Part shown: in pieces, positions 25,271 to 33,522 of the stretch
Position numbering within the stretch: position 1 is the first letter of the stretch
How the letters are laid out: the number at the start of each line of letters is the position of its first letter
Assembly (NCBI GenBank): GCA_022791755.1
Contig: JAAVZR010000017.1
Location: 32,681 to 96,680 of the forward strand
Length of the DNA stretch: 64,000 nt
From: Lachnospiraceae bacterium
Lineage (GTDB): Bacteria; Bacillota; Clostridia; Lachnospirales; Lachnospiraceae
Direction: 5' to 3'
Notes under the pieces: model-generated
Databases searched by the model: none
The model's input: only the letters and a program-made list of their open reading frames with translations
Told to the model about the DNA's origin: nothing
Made by a program: the position numbers and the translations under genes

Positions 25271-26119
25271 TTAAATCAGGAATTCATACATATCCGCGCA
25301 GGGTACAAAGGAGCAGGGGACGTCCTCTCCCAGGGCCTGGGGCAGATAGGTAAGCATATATTCCATGCCGGGTTCCTCTGTGTTGAAATGGCCGGTGGCC
25401 AGGATCGTCCGGGGATGGCCGGACATGGTAGAGTCGCGGATGTATTCGCTGACAGTGTAGTCGATGCATTCCAGCGAGAGGATCGTGTCGATATCCTCTG
25501 CCTCGATGGTCTGAATAATCTCTCTGTCGTTTCGGCCGTCGATATGGCCGGGGATCCATACCTTATGAACAGGGGAGTCCGGACTGCCGATGACCTTGAT
25601 GCCGTTTAGCCGAAGCCTGGACATCAGCTCCTGTCCCAGGGCGCGGACCGTGGTGGCCGGGAGGGTGAATTTGGCAGGCCACTCCCGGACGGGATCACAG
25701 GTCAGATATTCCTCCCAGCCCAGTATCTTCATCAGACCATAGAAAATGCCGTCGGTGTAGACGCCGTCTTTGAGGGGGATTCCGGAGTGGATATAGTCGT
25801 GGTCACGCCATACCACGATCCCTGCTTCCTGCAGAAGGGCTGTTTTATCCTGAAAGGTCTTATTGTCTTTAAGCCAGTCAGTGTGATCGCCGTGGTTCCA
25901 GAACAGGGCTTCGTGGCAGACGATCAGATTGGCTCCCTTCGCGGCGGCCTGGCGGATGACCTCCACGGAAGCGTAGCAGGTGGTCACGATCCCCTTTAGC
26001 TCCTGGTCCGGATCTCCGTAGAGGATCTTGTCCCGTGTGGCGGCGGGATCAATGGGCGTTCCCATGAGGTCGCCCTTGTGATAGGCTTTGATTTTTTCGA
26101 TGGCTTCAGAAATTTTCAT
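25271..26119 (-). CDS. Nif3-like dinuclear-metal protein
   Basis: 282 residues. LIVCHEALFWNHGDHTDW near residue 68 corresponds to the HHP/H-x-x-E metal region of NIF3 (DUF34) proteins, and ILATGHFNTEEPGMEYM near residue 240 to the conserved G-H-F-x-x-E motif. The family is widespread with unclear activity; GTP cyclohydrolase-like and metal-chaperone roles have been suggested. It is the last gene of the mannose-type PTS operon, after the ceramidase-like gene. A hydrolase role on the imported substrate is possible (inference). Confidence 0.78.
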   Translation of the reverse strand: MKISEAIEKIKAYHKGDLMGTPIDPAATRDKILYGDPDQELKGIVTTCYASVEVIRQAAAKGANLIVCHEALFWNHGDHTDWLKDNKTFQDKTALLQEAGIVVWRDHDYIHSGIPLKDGVYTDGIFYGLMKILGWEEYLTCDPVREWPAKFTLPATTVRALGQELMSRLRLNGIKVIGSPDSPVHKVWIPGHIDGRNDREIIQTIEAEDIDTILSLECIDYTVSEYIRDSTMSGHPRTILATGHFNTEEPGMEYMLTYLPQALGEDVPCSFVPCADMYEFLI

Positions 26120-26137
26120 GAAATCTTCACTCCTTTT

Positions 26138-27388
26138 TCAGACCGTTCCGGCCATCAGCGCCGCCAGCTCCTTCGTCAGGCGTTCCGGCTCTCCCCGGCG
26201 TATACTGGTGGAACGGCCTTCGTAGCAGTTGTCATACTCGGCATCTTCCACCAGATAGCCATAGTCGTCGTTGGTGTAGCCCCATATGATGGCGTGCTTT
26301 GCCCGGCTGGCGTTTTTGATCTGTAATCCCAGACAGGAAAAGAGCTCCGCCGGTATCTGGCAGATCTCCAGGTCTCCCAGACGGATAATGGAGGCGTCGA
26401 ATTCATTGACGACATGGGGGGTAGCCGCCTTTTGCTTCATGAAGGCCAGGCCGCAGATCAGGAGCTTTCTCTGATCGAAGTCGGTCTCGGCCTCCAGCCG
26501 CTTCTCGTCGGCTTCCAGCTCGGCGCGGATGGCTTCCATATCGCGGTCATACTCGTCATGATAATGATAAGGGACGACTTTTGCATTGTCAAGAGCGACA
26601 GCCTCTTCCGGGGAGGCGTTTTCGTCGATTTGTTTCAGAATACCGTCGCCTACCCTGGCGATTTCATCGAAGCCCGCGCCCTGACGGTACTGCCGGTTGC
26701 CCATGTCGCCGCAGGCGCCCTGCAACATCAGAGGTGATACGCCCCAGCGGCTCTGAATCCCCCGGCTGAGATAGCCGAACAGATCGCCGCTTAATTCCAT
26801 GGAGAGAGGATCGTTCAGGGTGGGATGGCAGGAGAGATTGACGCAGCCGGCGACGATGCGGCCTTCTTTATCGCGGAATTTTAAAATCGTGACGCTCTTG
26901 TCGCTGGGCTTGTCGATGCCGTTTCGGTTGCCGTAGAGGCCATCGATCATAAGAGTCTGGATATAGGGCGTCGCTTCGGTGAAGCCCTGGTCATAGCATC
27001 GGGCCGTGGCTTCCATGCATTTGTCCATGAGGAAATCCCGGTATCCGGGCTCCGCCACATAGCCCTCCATGCCAAAGGCATTGACTTCGGAGATCTCCGG
27101 TCCGGAGTGGGTGTGAATACCGGCCAGGACGATATTTTCGTAAGGCGCATGGTAAGTCTCGGACAATGCCCGGCGGATTTTAGAAGACAGAGCGAGATCT
27201 ACGAAGATCAGATCCAGGACGCCCCAGATCATTGTCTGGCCTCCTGTTTGGATTACCAGCACAGAGCATTCCAGCTCATCGTGAATCCTGTCGGTCTTTT
27301 CCGTTCGCAGGGCGTTGCCGCTGACATAACAGGGCAGGTATTCTTTAGTCGGTGTGATGGATACGGTTGCGGTAGATACTTTCAGCAT
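26138..27388 (-). CDS. Neutral/alkaline ceramidase-like protein, altered nucleophile region
   Basis: 416 residues, paralogous to the protein at 15795. AGIHTHSGPEISE near residue 93 holds the zinc His pair, NLSCHPTLNDPLSMELSGDL near 183 the third His, and both proteins share IxGLYGNRN. The nucleophile region reads QGACGDMGNRQY where family members have GDVS, so the usual catalytic Ser appears to be replaced by Gly. No signal peptide. Encoded in the mannose-family PTS operon between a small membrane protein and the Nif3-like gene. Its start overlaps the previous gene by 7 bp. Confidence 0.75.
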   Translation of the reverse strand: MLKVSTATVSITPTKEYLPCYVSGNALRTEKTDRIHDELECSVLVIQTGGQTMIWGVLDLIFVDLALSSKIRRALSETYHAPYENIVLAGIHTHSGPEISEVNAFGMEGYVAEPGYRDFLMDKCMEATARCYDQGFTEATPYIQTLMIDGLYGNRNGIDKPSDKSVTILKFRDKEGRIVAGCVNLSCHPTLNDPLSMELSGDLFGYLSRGIQSRWGVSPLMLQGACGDMGNRQYRQGAGFDEIARVGDGILKQIDENASPEEAVALDNAKVVPYHYHDEYDRDMEAIRAELEADEKRLEAETDFDQRKLLICGLAFMKQKAATPHVVNEFDASIIRLGDLEICQIPAELFSCLGLQIKNASRAKHAIIWGYTNDDYGYLVEDAEYDNCYEGRSTSIRRGEPERLTKELAALMAGTV

Positions 27389-27987
27389 TTCTCTTTTTCC
27401 TTTCCCTTTGATTTGATGTAGTCAAGATACCGGAGGGCTTCTTTGCCGTCTCCCCGGTTCTCATACTGGGCTGCCAGATAGGCGGCCAGTTCCCGCTGCC
27501 TGGCCGGATCCGTTGCTGCCTGAAACTCCTGCTCCATCTCAGAAAGATAACAATCATCCTTTAAAATATAGATATGATAGAGACGGTCGATGATGGCGAG
27601 AGCCTTTGTACTGCCGGTTTCCTTCAGCTGGGCGGAGAGTTCTTCCACCTTCTCTTTATCGCCCCAGTCCACATAGCAGGCGGCCAGGCGGAACAACATG
27701 CTTTCCCTCTGCTCTTTTTTCATAATGACGGATTTCTGACGCAGGCAGCACTGGTCAAGCATGGCTTTTGCTTGTAGCTCGACGGCGGCTCCGATGCGCA
27801 GAGAGAGGTATTCATAACCGGAGAATACCATGCGAAACAGCGGATGATCCAAAACGCGGGCAGCTCCGGCCGCATCCTCTTTCGACACGGCCAGATAAAG
27901 CTGCATGGAAAAATGCCGCCGGAGAAGCCAGGTGGCGGCAGTGACGATAACCATGAGCGCCAGGATGAGGGTTACATATTTTTCCAT
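27382..27987 (-). CDS. Small membrane-anchored helical-repeat protein
   Basis: 201 residues. One N-terminal membrane helix (EKYVTLILALMVIVTAATWL), then a cytoplasmic helical domain with TPR-like pairs (MLFRLAACYVDWGDKEKVEE, AAYLAAQYENRGDGKEALRY). No enzymatic motif. GAGGTG precedes the ATG. It lies between the EIIA gene and the ceramidase-like gene. Such a protein could tether partners to the PTS at the membrane (inference); the family is not recognised. Confidence 0.6.
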   Translation of the reverse strand: MEKYVTLILALMVIVTAATWLLRRHFSMQLYLAVSKEDAAGAARVLDHPLFRMVFSGYEYLSLRIGAAVELQAKAMLDQCCLRQKSVIMKKEQRESMLFRLAACYVDWGDKEKVEELSAQLKETGSTKALAIIDRLYHIYILKDDCYLSEMEQEFQAATDPARQRELAAYLAAQYENRGDGKEALRYLDYIKSKGKEKEKC

Positions 27988-28001
27988 AAAGTCACCTCGG
28001 T

Positions 28002-28421
28002 CTACTCGTCGTCCTCTCCCGTTTCCTGTTCTTTCAGCCAGTCATTGACATACAGCATGGAATGGCGTCCCTCCTCTATCAGTCCCTTGATGAGATCGGA
28101 TGAGAAATCTTCTTCCGAGGTCATAATAAGAGCCAGGGCCAGGGGGACATTTATTCCGGTGACAGCGTGGACATGATCGTTCAGATAGGGGACGAACTTC
28201 TGATTGACGCTCCCGGCCAGCATGTCGGTCATAATAATGACGGTATCATCTTTGTGGAAACTCGTAAAAAGCTCTCTGACCACATCCTCCAGCTGGCGGC
28301 TGTCGCCCTCTGTGTAGGCGGAGATATCATAGAGCTTTTCGGTGGTGTTCGTGAGAAATTGCAGGGAATGGCGCAGGCCCTGGGCCATTCTTTCGTGTGA
28401 TGCCATGATGAAACGCAGCAT
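28002..28421 (-). CDS. PTS EIIA, mannose family
   Basis: 139 residues. MLRFIMASHERMAQGLR places the phosphorylated His at residue 9, and VIIMTDMLAGSVNQKF near 60 matches the family's D-x-x-G-G-S/T region. AGGAGG precedes the ATG at 28421; 15 earlier in-frame codons lack a site. Cytoplasmic dimeric phosphocarrier that passes phosphate to the EIIB encoded at 30170. Confidence 0.9.
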   Translation of the reverse strand: MLRFIMASHERMAQGLRHSLQFLTNTTEKLYDISAYTEGDSRQLEDVVRELFTSFHKDDTVIIMTDMLAGSVNQKFVPYLNDHVHAVTGINVPLALALIMTSEEDFSSDLIKGLIEEGRHSMLYVNDWLKEQETGEDDE

Positions 28422-28578
28422 ATTCGATTCCTCCTTCATAATGCGCGGCAGAATGGGCGGCCGCATGTCTGGTGTTCCTGCTGTGTGCCTGGGAGAAAAG
28501 CTGACAGGCGGGGTAAGGCATACCCCACCTGTCTAAAAGGCTGTTGGATGGATTGTGATGATGCCGGCAAAGTCCTGC

Positions 28579-29382
28579 TCAGACCAGAATGCCGGTGGCG
28601 GCTCCCAGGCAGCCTAAAACCAGGATTCCCAGGATGATATAAGTCATCTTAACGCCTTTGTTGAGAAGCTTGTATACGGCCAGCGTGGCCAGTACCGGCA
28701 GCAGATAGGGGAGGATGACATCGAGCACTCCCTCCTGCACGCTCAGTACCACATCTCCATACTGGAACGACAGCCCTGTCCTGAGAACGACAGTGGTCGG
28801 AATCATGGCGCCTACCACGGTCAGGCCCAGAATAGAGGCGGCTTCGGTGAAGGCGGAGATCTGATTGCTCATGGAAGAGAAGAAGTTAGCGCCGATCTTG
28901 TAGCCATAGTTCCACCATGTGGTTCTCCAGATCCAGAGGAGCAGATAGGCCAGAGTCCAGAGGATCAGTCCTGCCGGGTTTCCCTGCTGTCCCATGTAGG
29001 CGGAAATAGAGCCGAAAATCGTGGGGAGCAGAATCCAGCCGATGGAATCGCCGATACCGGCCAGGGGGCCCATCAGGCTGACCTTCATATTCTGTACGGC
29101 ATCCAGCGCATCCAGTCCGTCCTGGTCCTCCATGGCCAGTCCGGCGCTCAGCACGAAGTTTGCGATGTAGGGCATGGTATTGAAATACTTGAACTGGTTG
29201 TTCAGAGATTTCTTATAATCCTCATCGTTGGGATAGATCTTTCTGAGGGCCTTGGATTCCGCATATACTACGGATGCGGCGAGCTGCGTCTCATAGTTAA
29301 ACGTACCGACCGCCATGGTGCACCACCTTCTGCCGCAGCGGTTCAAATCCTGTTTCGTTAAAACGGGGGTTCTCTCACTCAT
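28579..29382 (-). CDS. PTS EIID, mannose family
   Basis: 267 residues. Family landmarks are FNYETQLAASVVYAE near residue 30, SLMGPLAGIGDSIGWILLPT near 112 and GLTVVGAMIPTTVV near 182. Membrane component that pairs with EIIC. It overlaps the EIIC stop by 8 bp with its ribosome site inside the EIIC gene. Shorter at the C-terminus than some manZ proteins but with all core regions. Confidence 0.92.
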   Translation of the reverse strand: MSERTPVLTKQDLNRCGRRWCTMAVGTFNYETQLAASVVYAESKALRKIYPNDEDYKKSLNNQFKYFNTMPYIANFVLSAGLAMEDQDGLDALDAVQNMKVSLMGPLAGIGDSIGWILLPTIFGSISAYMGQQGNPAGLILWTLAYLLLWIWRTTWWNYGYKIGANFFSSMSNQISAFTEAASILGLTVVGAMIPTTVVLRTGLSFQYGDVVLSVQEGVLDVILPYLLPVLATLAVYKLLNKGVKMTYIILGILVLGCLGAATGILV

Positions 29383-30145
29383 CTTCGTCCATACCTCCTG
29401 CTACGGCCGTCGTACTTGCGGCCACCAGTCTCTTGTAGTATTCATAGGCAAATGCGCCGCCGATCAAAGCCACGGGGAGCACGCCCAGCTTTGCAAATGC
29501 CGCCAGGGCAAAACCGATCAGCACGAAGCTGAAATACTTTTTGGCCGGCATGTAGGTGAGAAGCATTCCCATACCTATGACGGGAAGCACGCCCGAAGCG
29601 ATGGCCAGACCGCCGGTAAACCACGCGGGCATGGAATTTACGATGAAATTCGTGACCGTTACGCCGAAGAGCAGCACAATAAATACGGGGATGAAACCAC
29701 AGAATAAAAACAGGCAGACCGGTCCCAGCAGGCAGATCTTTTCCATGGCGTCAAACTTGCCTGCATTGCAGAATTCCTGAGCTTTGCGGCTGACAAAGCC
29801 CATGGAGATCTTCCAGATCACGTCCAGCTGTACGCCCAGGGTGCCTGCGGCGATGCCCACCGCCAGTCCCACAGAGGCATCCTGCTTGGTGGTAATGGTG
29901 AGGGCCGTGGCGATAATGGCAGCCATACCGTAATTGGGGGCGCTGGAACCGCCGATGGCGGCCACACCCAGGCTCATCAGCTGAACCGAAGCGCCTATGA
30001 CCAGTCCGGTCATGGGATCTCCCAGGATCAGTCCCACGATGACGGCGTAAATCATGTAGTTCATTGTCCATATCTGAGTGCCATAGCCGTCATATGCCTG
30101 AAATCCGGCGATCGTGGCGATCAGAATAATCATAATTATATTCAT
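29375..30145 (-). CDS. PTS EIIC, mannose/N-acetylgalactosamine family
   Basis: 256 residues with about seven membrane helices. GLILGDPMTGLVIGASVQLM near residue 38 and GGSSAPNYGMAAIIATAL near 66 are the family signatures. AAGGAG precedes the ATG. With EIID it forms the sugar channel. The mannose family transports mannose, fructose, sorbose, glucosamine and N-acetylgalactosamine; the exact sugar here is unknown. Confidence 0.92.
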   Translation of the reverse strand: MNIIMIILIATIAGFQAYDGYGTQIWTMNYMIYAVIVGLILGDPMTGLVIGASVQLMSLGVAAIGGSSAPNYGMAAIIATALTITTKQDASVGLAVGIAAGTLGVQLDVIWKISMGFVSRKAQEFCNAGKFDAMEKICLLGPVCLFLFCGFIPVFIVLLFGVTVTNFIVNSMPAWFTGGLAIASGVLPVIGMGMLLTYMPAKKYFSFVLIGFALAAFAKLGVLPVALIGGAFAYEYYKRLVAASTTAVAGGMDEDE

Positions 30146-30169
30146 TTTCAGTCTCCTTACAGTAAATTA

Positions 30170-30661
30170 TCAGAGGTGAAGCTTGCTCATGGGAACCGGT
30201 GAATCCACAGGAACATACTGGACCACGATCTCCGTGCCGGACGCCGCAATCTCTTTCAGCACGGGAACATCCGATTTTTTGATATACATCCGGTCGCTGG
30301 CCTTGATATAATCCGCTTTTTCCTCGTCCCCCGGGGTCACGGAGCCGCCCAGTATCAGCTTACCGATCTTCTCCCCCTGTTTGATCAAATCCAGGATGAT
30401 CTGCGGGCTGTTGCATATCACAAACACCTTCTGCCCGTCGTATTTTTTGATCTTGAAATTGCCGAAAGCTGTCTCCTGATTAATGATCGAAAGGGAAGTC
30501 CCCGCCGGTTTACTCATCCGCATGGCGTCCTTCTTGACTGGATCGTTTGCGGTCTCATCGTCTATGACCATGACGCGGGTCGCTCCGGAGCGGGGCGTCC
30601 ACATCGAAGCTACGATTCCGTGAAGCAAACGATTATCCAACCTGGCCAATACAATACTCAT
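30170..30661 (-). CDS. PTS EIIB, mannose/sorbose family
   Basis: 163 residues. IVLARLDNRLLHGIVASMW carries the active-site His (near residue 14) in the R-x-D-x-R-L-x-H-G motif; VMVIDDETANDPVKKDAMRM is the next conserved block. AGGAGG lies 9 nt before the ATG at 30661. First PTS gene of the operon, after the HAD gene; a 129-bp gap with a small CTGGCC/GGCCAG hairpin lies between them. Confidence 0.93.
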   Translation of the reverse strand: MSIVLARLDNRLLHGIVASMWTPRSGATRVMVIDDETANDPVKKDAMRMSKPAGTSLSIINQETAFGNFKIKKYDGQKVFVICNSPQIILDLIKQGEKIGKLILGGSVTPGDEEKADYIKASDRMYIKKSDVPVLKEIAASGTEIVVQYVPVDSPVPMSKLHL

Positions 30662-30790
30662 CTGCAAATACCTCCTTACGTCTGTCTGGCCAAACGGCCA
30701 GAATAATACCCTTTCAGGGCGTGCGTTCCTGCCTGCCTGCACGTCTGCACCAGACAGTCGTTCTATTTTAACTGCGCGCAAAATAAAACC

Positions 30791-31594
30791 TCAGTGAATA
30801 AAGCGCTGCGCTACCAGAGCGACGCCGCCTTCATCGTTGGTGGCGGTCATCTGTCCGGCCGCTTCCATGGCTCCTGCCGTAGCGTTTCCCATGGCAAAGG
30901 AGTGGCCGGCGAAACGAAGCATGGTGATATCGTTGTCATTATCGCCCACGGCGGCGATCTCCTCATGGGAAATCCCCAGACGTCCGGCGAGCCATCGCAG
31001 AGCGTCTCCCTTGCTGGTATGGGGAGAATGGGCTTCCACAGCCATGGTATTGGTCTGTATGATGGTCGCCCCCGGGAAGTCGTTTTTGCGGGCCAGGACC
31101 TGCTTCACAGGAAAGGTATCGCAGAACAGCGTTCCGATCTTTTCCGGGCAGATCCGCTCTTTTTCTATGTATGATCCCAGACTGTCCACACCCTCGGCGT
31201 GATCAAAGACGCCGGGATAACAGAGGGAGAGCCTGCTGTCATGATTTTGGTTCGTGGTGATGAAGCGGGGGCCATAATGAATATAGGCGAAATAACCTTC
31301 CTTCTCCAGCCAGGTGACGTAGGCTGAGGCGGTGCGCCAGTCGATGGCCTCATGGTAAATGATCTGCCCTGTGGCCAGGTCGCGTACCATGCCGCCGTCG
31401 CTCTCAATGAAATAGGAGATGATCCCCAGCAGCGGTTCTGGCACATCCGAGGCCATTCGTCCGCTGGCAAAAGCCAGAATCACTCCCTGGTCATAAAGCG
31501 CCCGCAGCGCCCGGACAGTCTCATCGGAGACCTGAGTCCGGCTGTCAAAGAGGGTGCCGTCCATATCGCTGACAAACAGTTTGATTTCACTCAT
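30791..31594 (-). CDS. HAD-superfamily sugar phosphatase (Cof type)
   Basis: 267 residues. Motif I LFVSDMDGTLFDSR, motif II ILAFASGRM, a Cof-type cap domain, Lys in HTSKGDALRWLAGRLG and motif IV VAAVGDNDNDITMLRFAG. Such enzymes dephosphorylate sugar phosphates in the cytoplasm. Its start overlaps the kinase gene by 8 bp. In this operon it may control the level of the PTS product (inference). Confidence 0.9.
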   Translation of the reverse strand: MSEIKLFVSDMDGTLFDSRTQVSDETVRALRALYDQGVILAFASGRMASDVPEPLLGIISYFIESDGGMVRDLATGQIIYHEAIDWRTASAYVTWLEKEGYFAYIHYGPRFITTNQNHDSRLSLCYPGVFDHAEGVDSLGSYIEKERICPEKIGTLFCDTFPVKQVLARKNDFPGATIIQTNTMAVEAHSPHTSKGDALRWLAGRLGISHEEIAAVGDNDNDITMLRFAGHSFAMGNATAGAMEAAGQMTATNDEGGVALVAQRFIH

Positions 31595-32507
31595 TTTTCA
31601 TGCCCCACATTCTGTCATAGAGAGCCAGCACGCCGTCCTTTGTAGCCAGCTCCTCGGAAAAGGCTGAGGCGCTGCCGGTACACAGTCCCAGCCGGAATGC
31701 ATGCTCGTAGTTTCCTGTCTTCAGATATCCGGCCAGAAATCCTGCGATCATGGAGTCTCCTGCCCCTACGGAATTGACAATCCTGCCCTTGGGAGCTTCG
31801 GACTGATAGATACTCCCGTCGTCTGCGGCCAGAACGGCGCCGTCGCCGGCCATGGACACTAAAACATTGCGCGCCCCTTTCTCCTGCAACTGTCTGGCGT
31901 AGCGGATCACATCCGGCTTGGTGGTGATGGAGACGCCGAAAATCTCGCCCAGTTCGTGATGGTTGGGCTTAATAAGAAATGGCTGATATTTCAGCACATT
32001 TACTAATAAGTCTCTGGTGGCGTCGACTACGATCTTCAGTTTTTTGTGTTGCAGGTGATTCATGAAATCCATATACATGGTCTCAGGCAGCCCGGCGGGG
32101 ATATTGCCGGCCATGACAAGGGTATCGCCGTCCTCCAGACGGTAAAGCTTCTCATAGAGATCGCGGATCTGTCGGTCTTCGATGACAGGTCCCTGGCCGT
32201 TTAACTCCGTCTCCTCTTTGGATCGGATCTTGATATTGATGCGGGTCAGCCCCTTTTTTACTTCAATAAAGTCATGGCGGATTCCCCGCTCCTCCAGCAT
32301 GGCCGTCAGCTTGTGTCCGGTAAATCCGGATATAAAGCCGAAAGCGGTGTTTGGCACTCCCAGATTATTCAGTACCATGGAGACGTTGATCCCCTTGCCG
32401 CCGGGATACAGTTCCTCCCTGACGGTCCGGTTGACCGTGCCGCAGGTAAAGTCAGCCACGGTCGCTATGTAGTCCAGCGACGGGTTACAGGTTAATGTAT
32501 AGATCAT
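31587..32507 (-). CDS. PfkB-family sugar-phosphate kinase (1-phosphofructokinase/tagatose-6-phosphate kinase type)
   Basis: 306 residues. YPGGKGINVSMVLNNLG near residue 33 binds the sugar phosphate and GRIVNSVGAGDSMIAGFLAG near 246 is PfkB signature 2 with the catalytic Asp. The sequence suits FruK/LacC, which make fructose-1,6- or tagatose-1,6-bisphosphate. It starts 4 bp inside the end of the DeoR gene, the usual DeoR-FruK pairing. No aldolase is in the window. Confidence 0.9.
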   Translation of the reverse strand: MIYTLTCNPSLDYIATVADFTCGTVNRTVREELYPGGKGINVSMVLNNLGVPNTAFGFISGFTGHKLTAMLEERGIRHDFIEVKKGLTRINIKIRSKEETELNGQGPVIEDRQIRDLYEKLYRLEDGDTLVMAGNIPAGLPETMYMDFMNHLQHKKLKIVVDATRDLLVNVLKYQPFLIKPNHHELGEIFGVSITTKPDVIRYARQLQEKGARNVLVSMAGDGAVLAADDGSIYQSEAPKGRIVNSVGAGDSMIAGFLAGYLKTGNYEHAFRLGLCTGSASAFSEELATKDGVLALYDRMWGMKNE

Positions 32508-33268
32508 CTCTCTCTCCCTGTCTGTTCTATATTAACGATATTTTGGCAGTCGCGGTAGGCATCGAGATTCAGGTTGGTCGTAAGGACCACAGCGCTCTCG
32601 AAGGAAGCAAAGGAGATGCTGGATATCTGGTCGAACTTACTGTCGTCCGCCAGTACAAAACATTCCTTGCTGTGTCTCATGGCCTCTCTTTTGACCATGG
32701 CCTCCTTCATCTCCGGGGTGGAAAAACCCCGCTTCCGGCTGACTCCGTTGGTGCCGAAGAATCCCTTGGTGAAGTTGTACTTTTCCAGGCAGGCTACGGT
32801 CTCGGGTCCGACGACGGCTTCGGTGGAGGCTTTGAACTCTCCGCTTAGAATATAGGTCAGGCATCCGTGACCGGCCAGCTTCTTGGCCAGGGTGACAGAG
32901 TTGGTCACAAATGCGGCCTGGGTGCTGGCGATATGCTCGATCATGCATTCCGTAGTGGTTCCGGCATCCAGATAGACGAAATCTTCCGGTCCGATCAGTC
33001 CGGCCGCGTACCGGCCGATGATCTGCTTTGCCTGTGGATTCTGTTCCTTGCGATGAGCTACCTCGTCATCCTTCGTGCGGTAGGCCATATCCTTTGATAC
33101 GGCTCCGCCGTGGACCTTTGCCAGCTGATGATTCGCTGCCAGTACGGACAGGTCTCTGCGGATGGTGGATTCGGAGGCGTCACATTCGTTCATGAGCTGC
33201 TGCACGGTCACGCTGCCATTCTTTTCCAGCAGAGCCAAAGTCCTGGCGAAACGCTCTTCAGTCAGCAT
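32504..33268 (-). CDS. DeoR family repressor of the mannose-type PTS operon
   Basis: 254 residues. N-terminal HTH (GSVTVQQLMNECDASESTIR, then RDLSVLAANHQLAKVHGGAV) and a C-terminal sugar-phosphate sensor domain (YLDAGTTTECMIEHI, FTKGFFGTNGVS). AGGAGG precedes the ATG at 33268; seven earlier codons are unlikely. First gene of the ten-gene operon down to 25271. Repeated CAAARTCAA motifs in the divergent region are its probable operators. Confidence 0.9.
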   Translation of the reverse strand: MLTEERFARTLALLEKNGSVTVQQLMNECDASESTIRRDLSVLAANHQLAKVHGGAVSKDMAYRTKDDEVAHRKEQNPQAKQIIGRYAAGLIGPEDFVYLDAGTTTECMIEHIASTQAAFVTNSVTLAKKLAGHGCLTYILSGEFKASTEAVVGPETVACLEKYNFTKGFFGTNGVSRKRGFSTPEMKEAMVKREAMRHSKECFVLADDSKFDQISSISFASFESAVVLTTNLNLDAYRDCQNIVNIEQTGRER

Positions 33269-33349
33269 AGAAATCTCCTCCTTATTCAAATTTGATTAAA
33301 ATCGTTCAAAAACCGTCACACATAAAATCACTTTTTCGTCTTAGTGCAG

Positions 33350-33378
33350 ATTATACCACCACAATCAGTCAAAGTCAA
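33350..33378 (-). promoter_or_regulatory. Promoter of the DeoR/PTS operon
   Basis: On the minus strand: -35 TTGACT (33373-33378), 17-bp spacer, -10 TATAAT (33350-33355). The motif CAAAGTCAA at 33370-33378 and CAAAATCAA around 33391-33399 are direct repeats overlapping or next to the -35, likely DeoR sites. They could also influence the divergent hydratase gene. Confidence 0.65.
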
Positions 33379-33522
33379 GCATAATCTATCAAAATCAACC
33401 AAAAACATTCATTCCTTCATGTCTCTTCATCATATGATTGTATCTTTTTAGTGAACCGGCGGTGGCCAAAAGAACGTTTCTGTGCTAAAATAGTAGACAG
33501 TCATGCAGAGGAGGAAAAAGAT

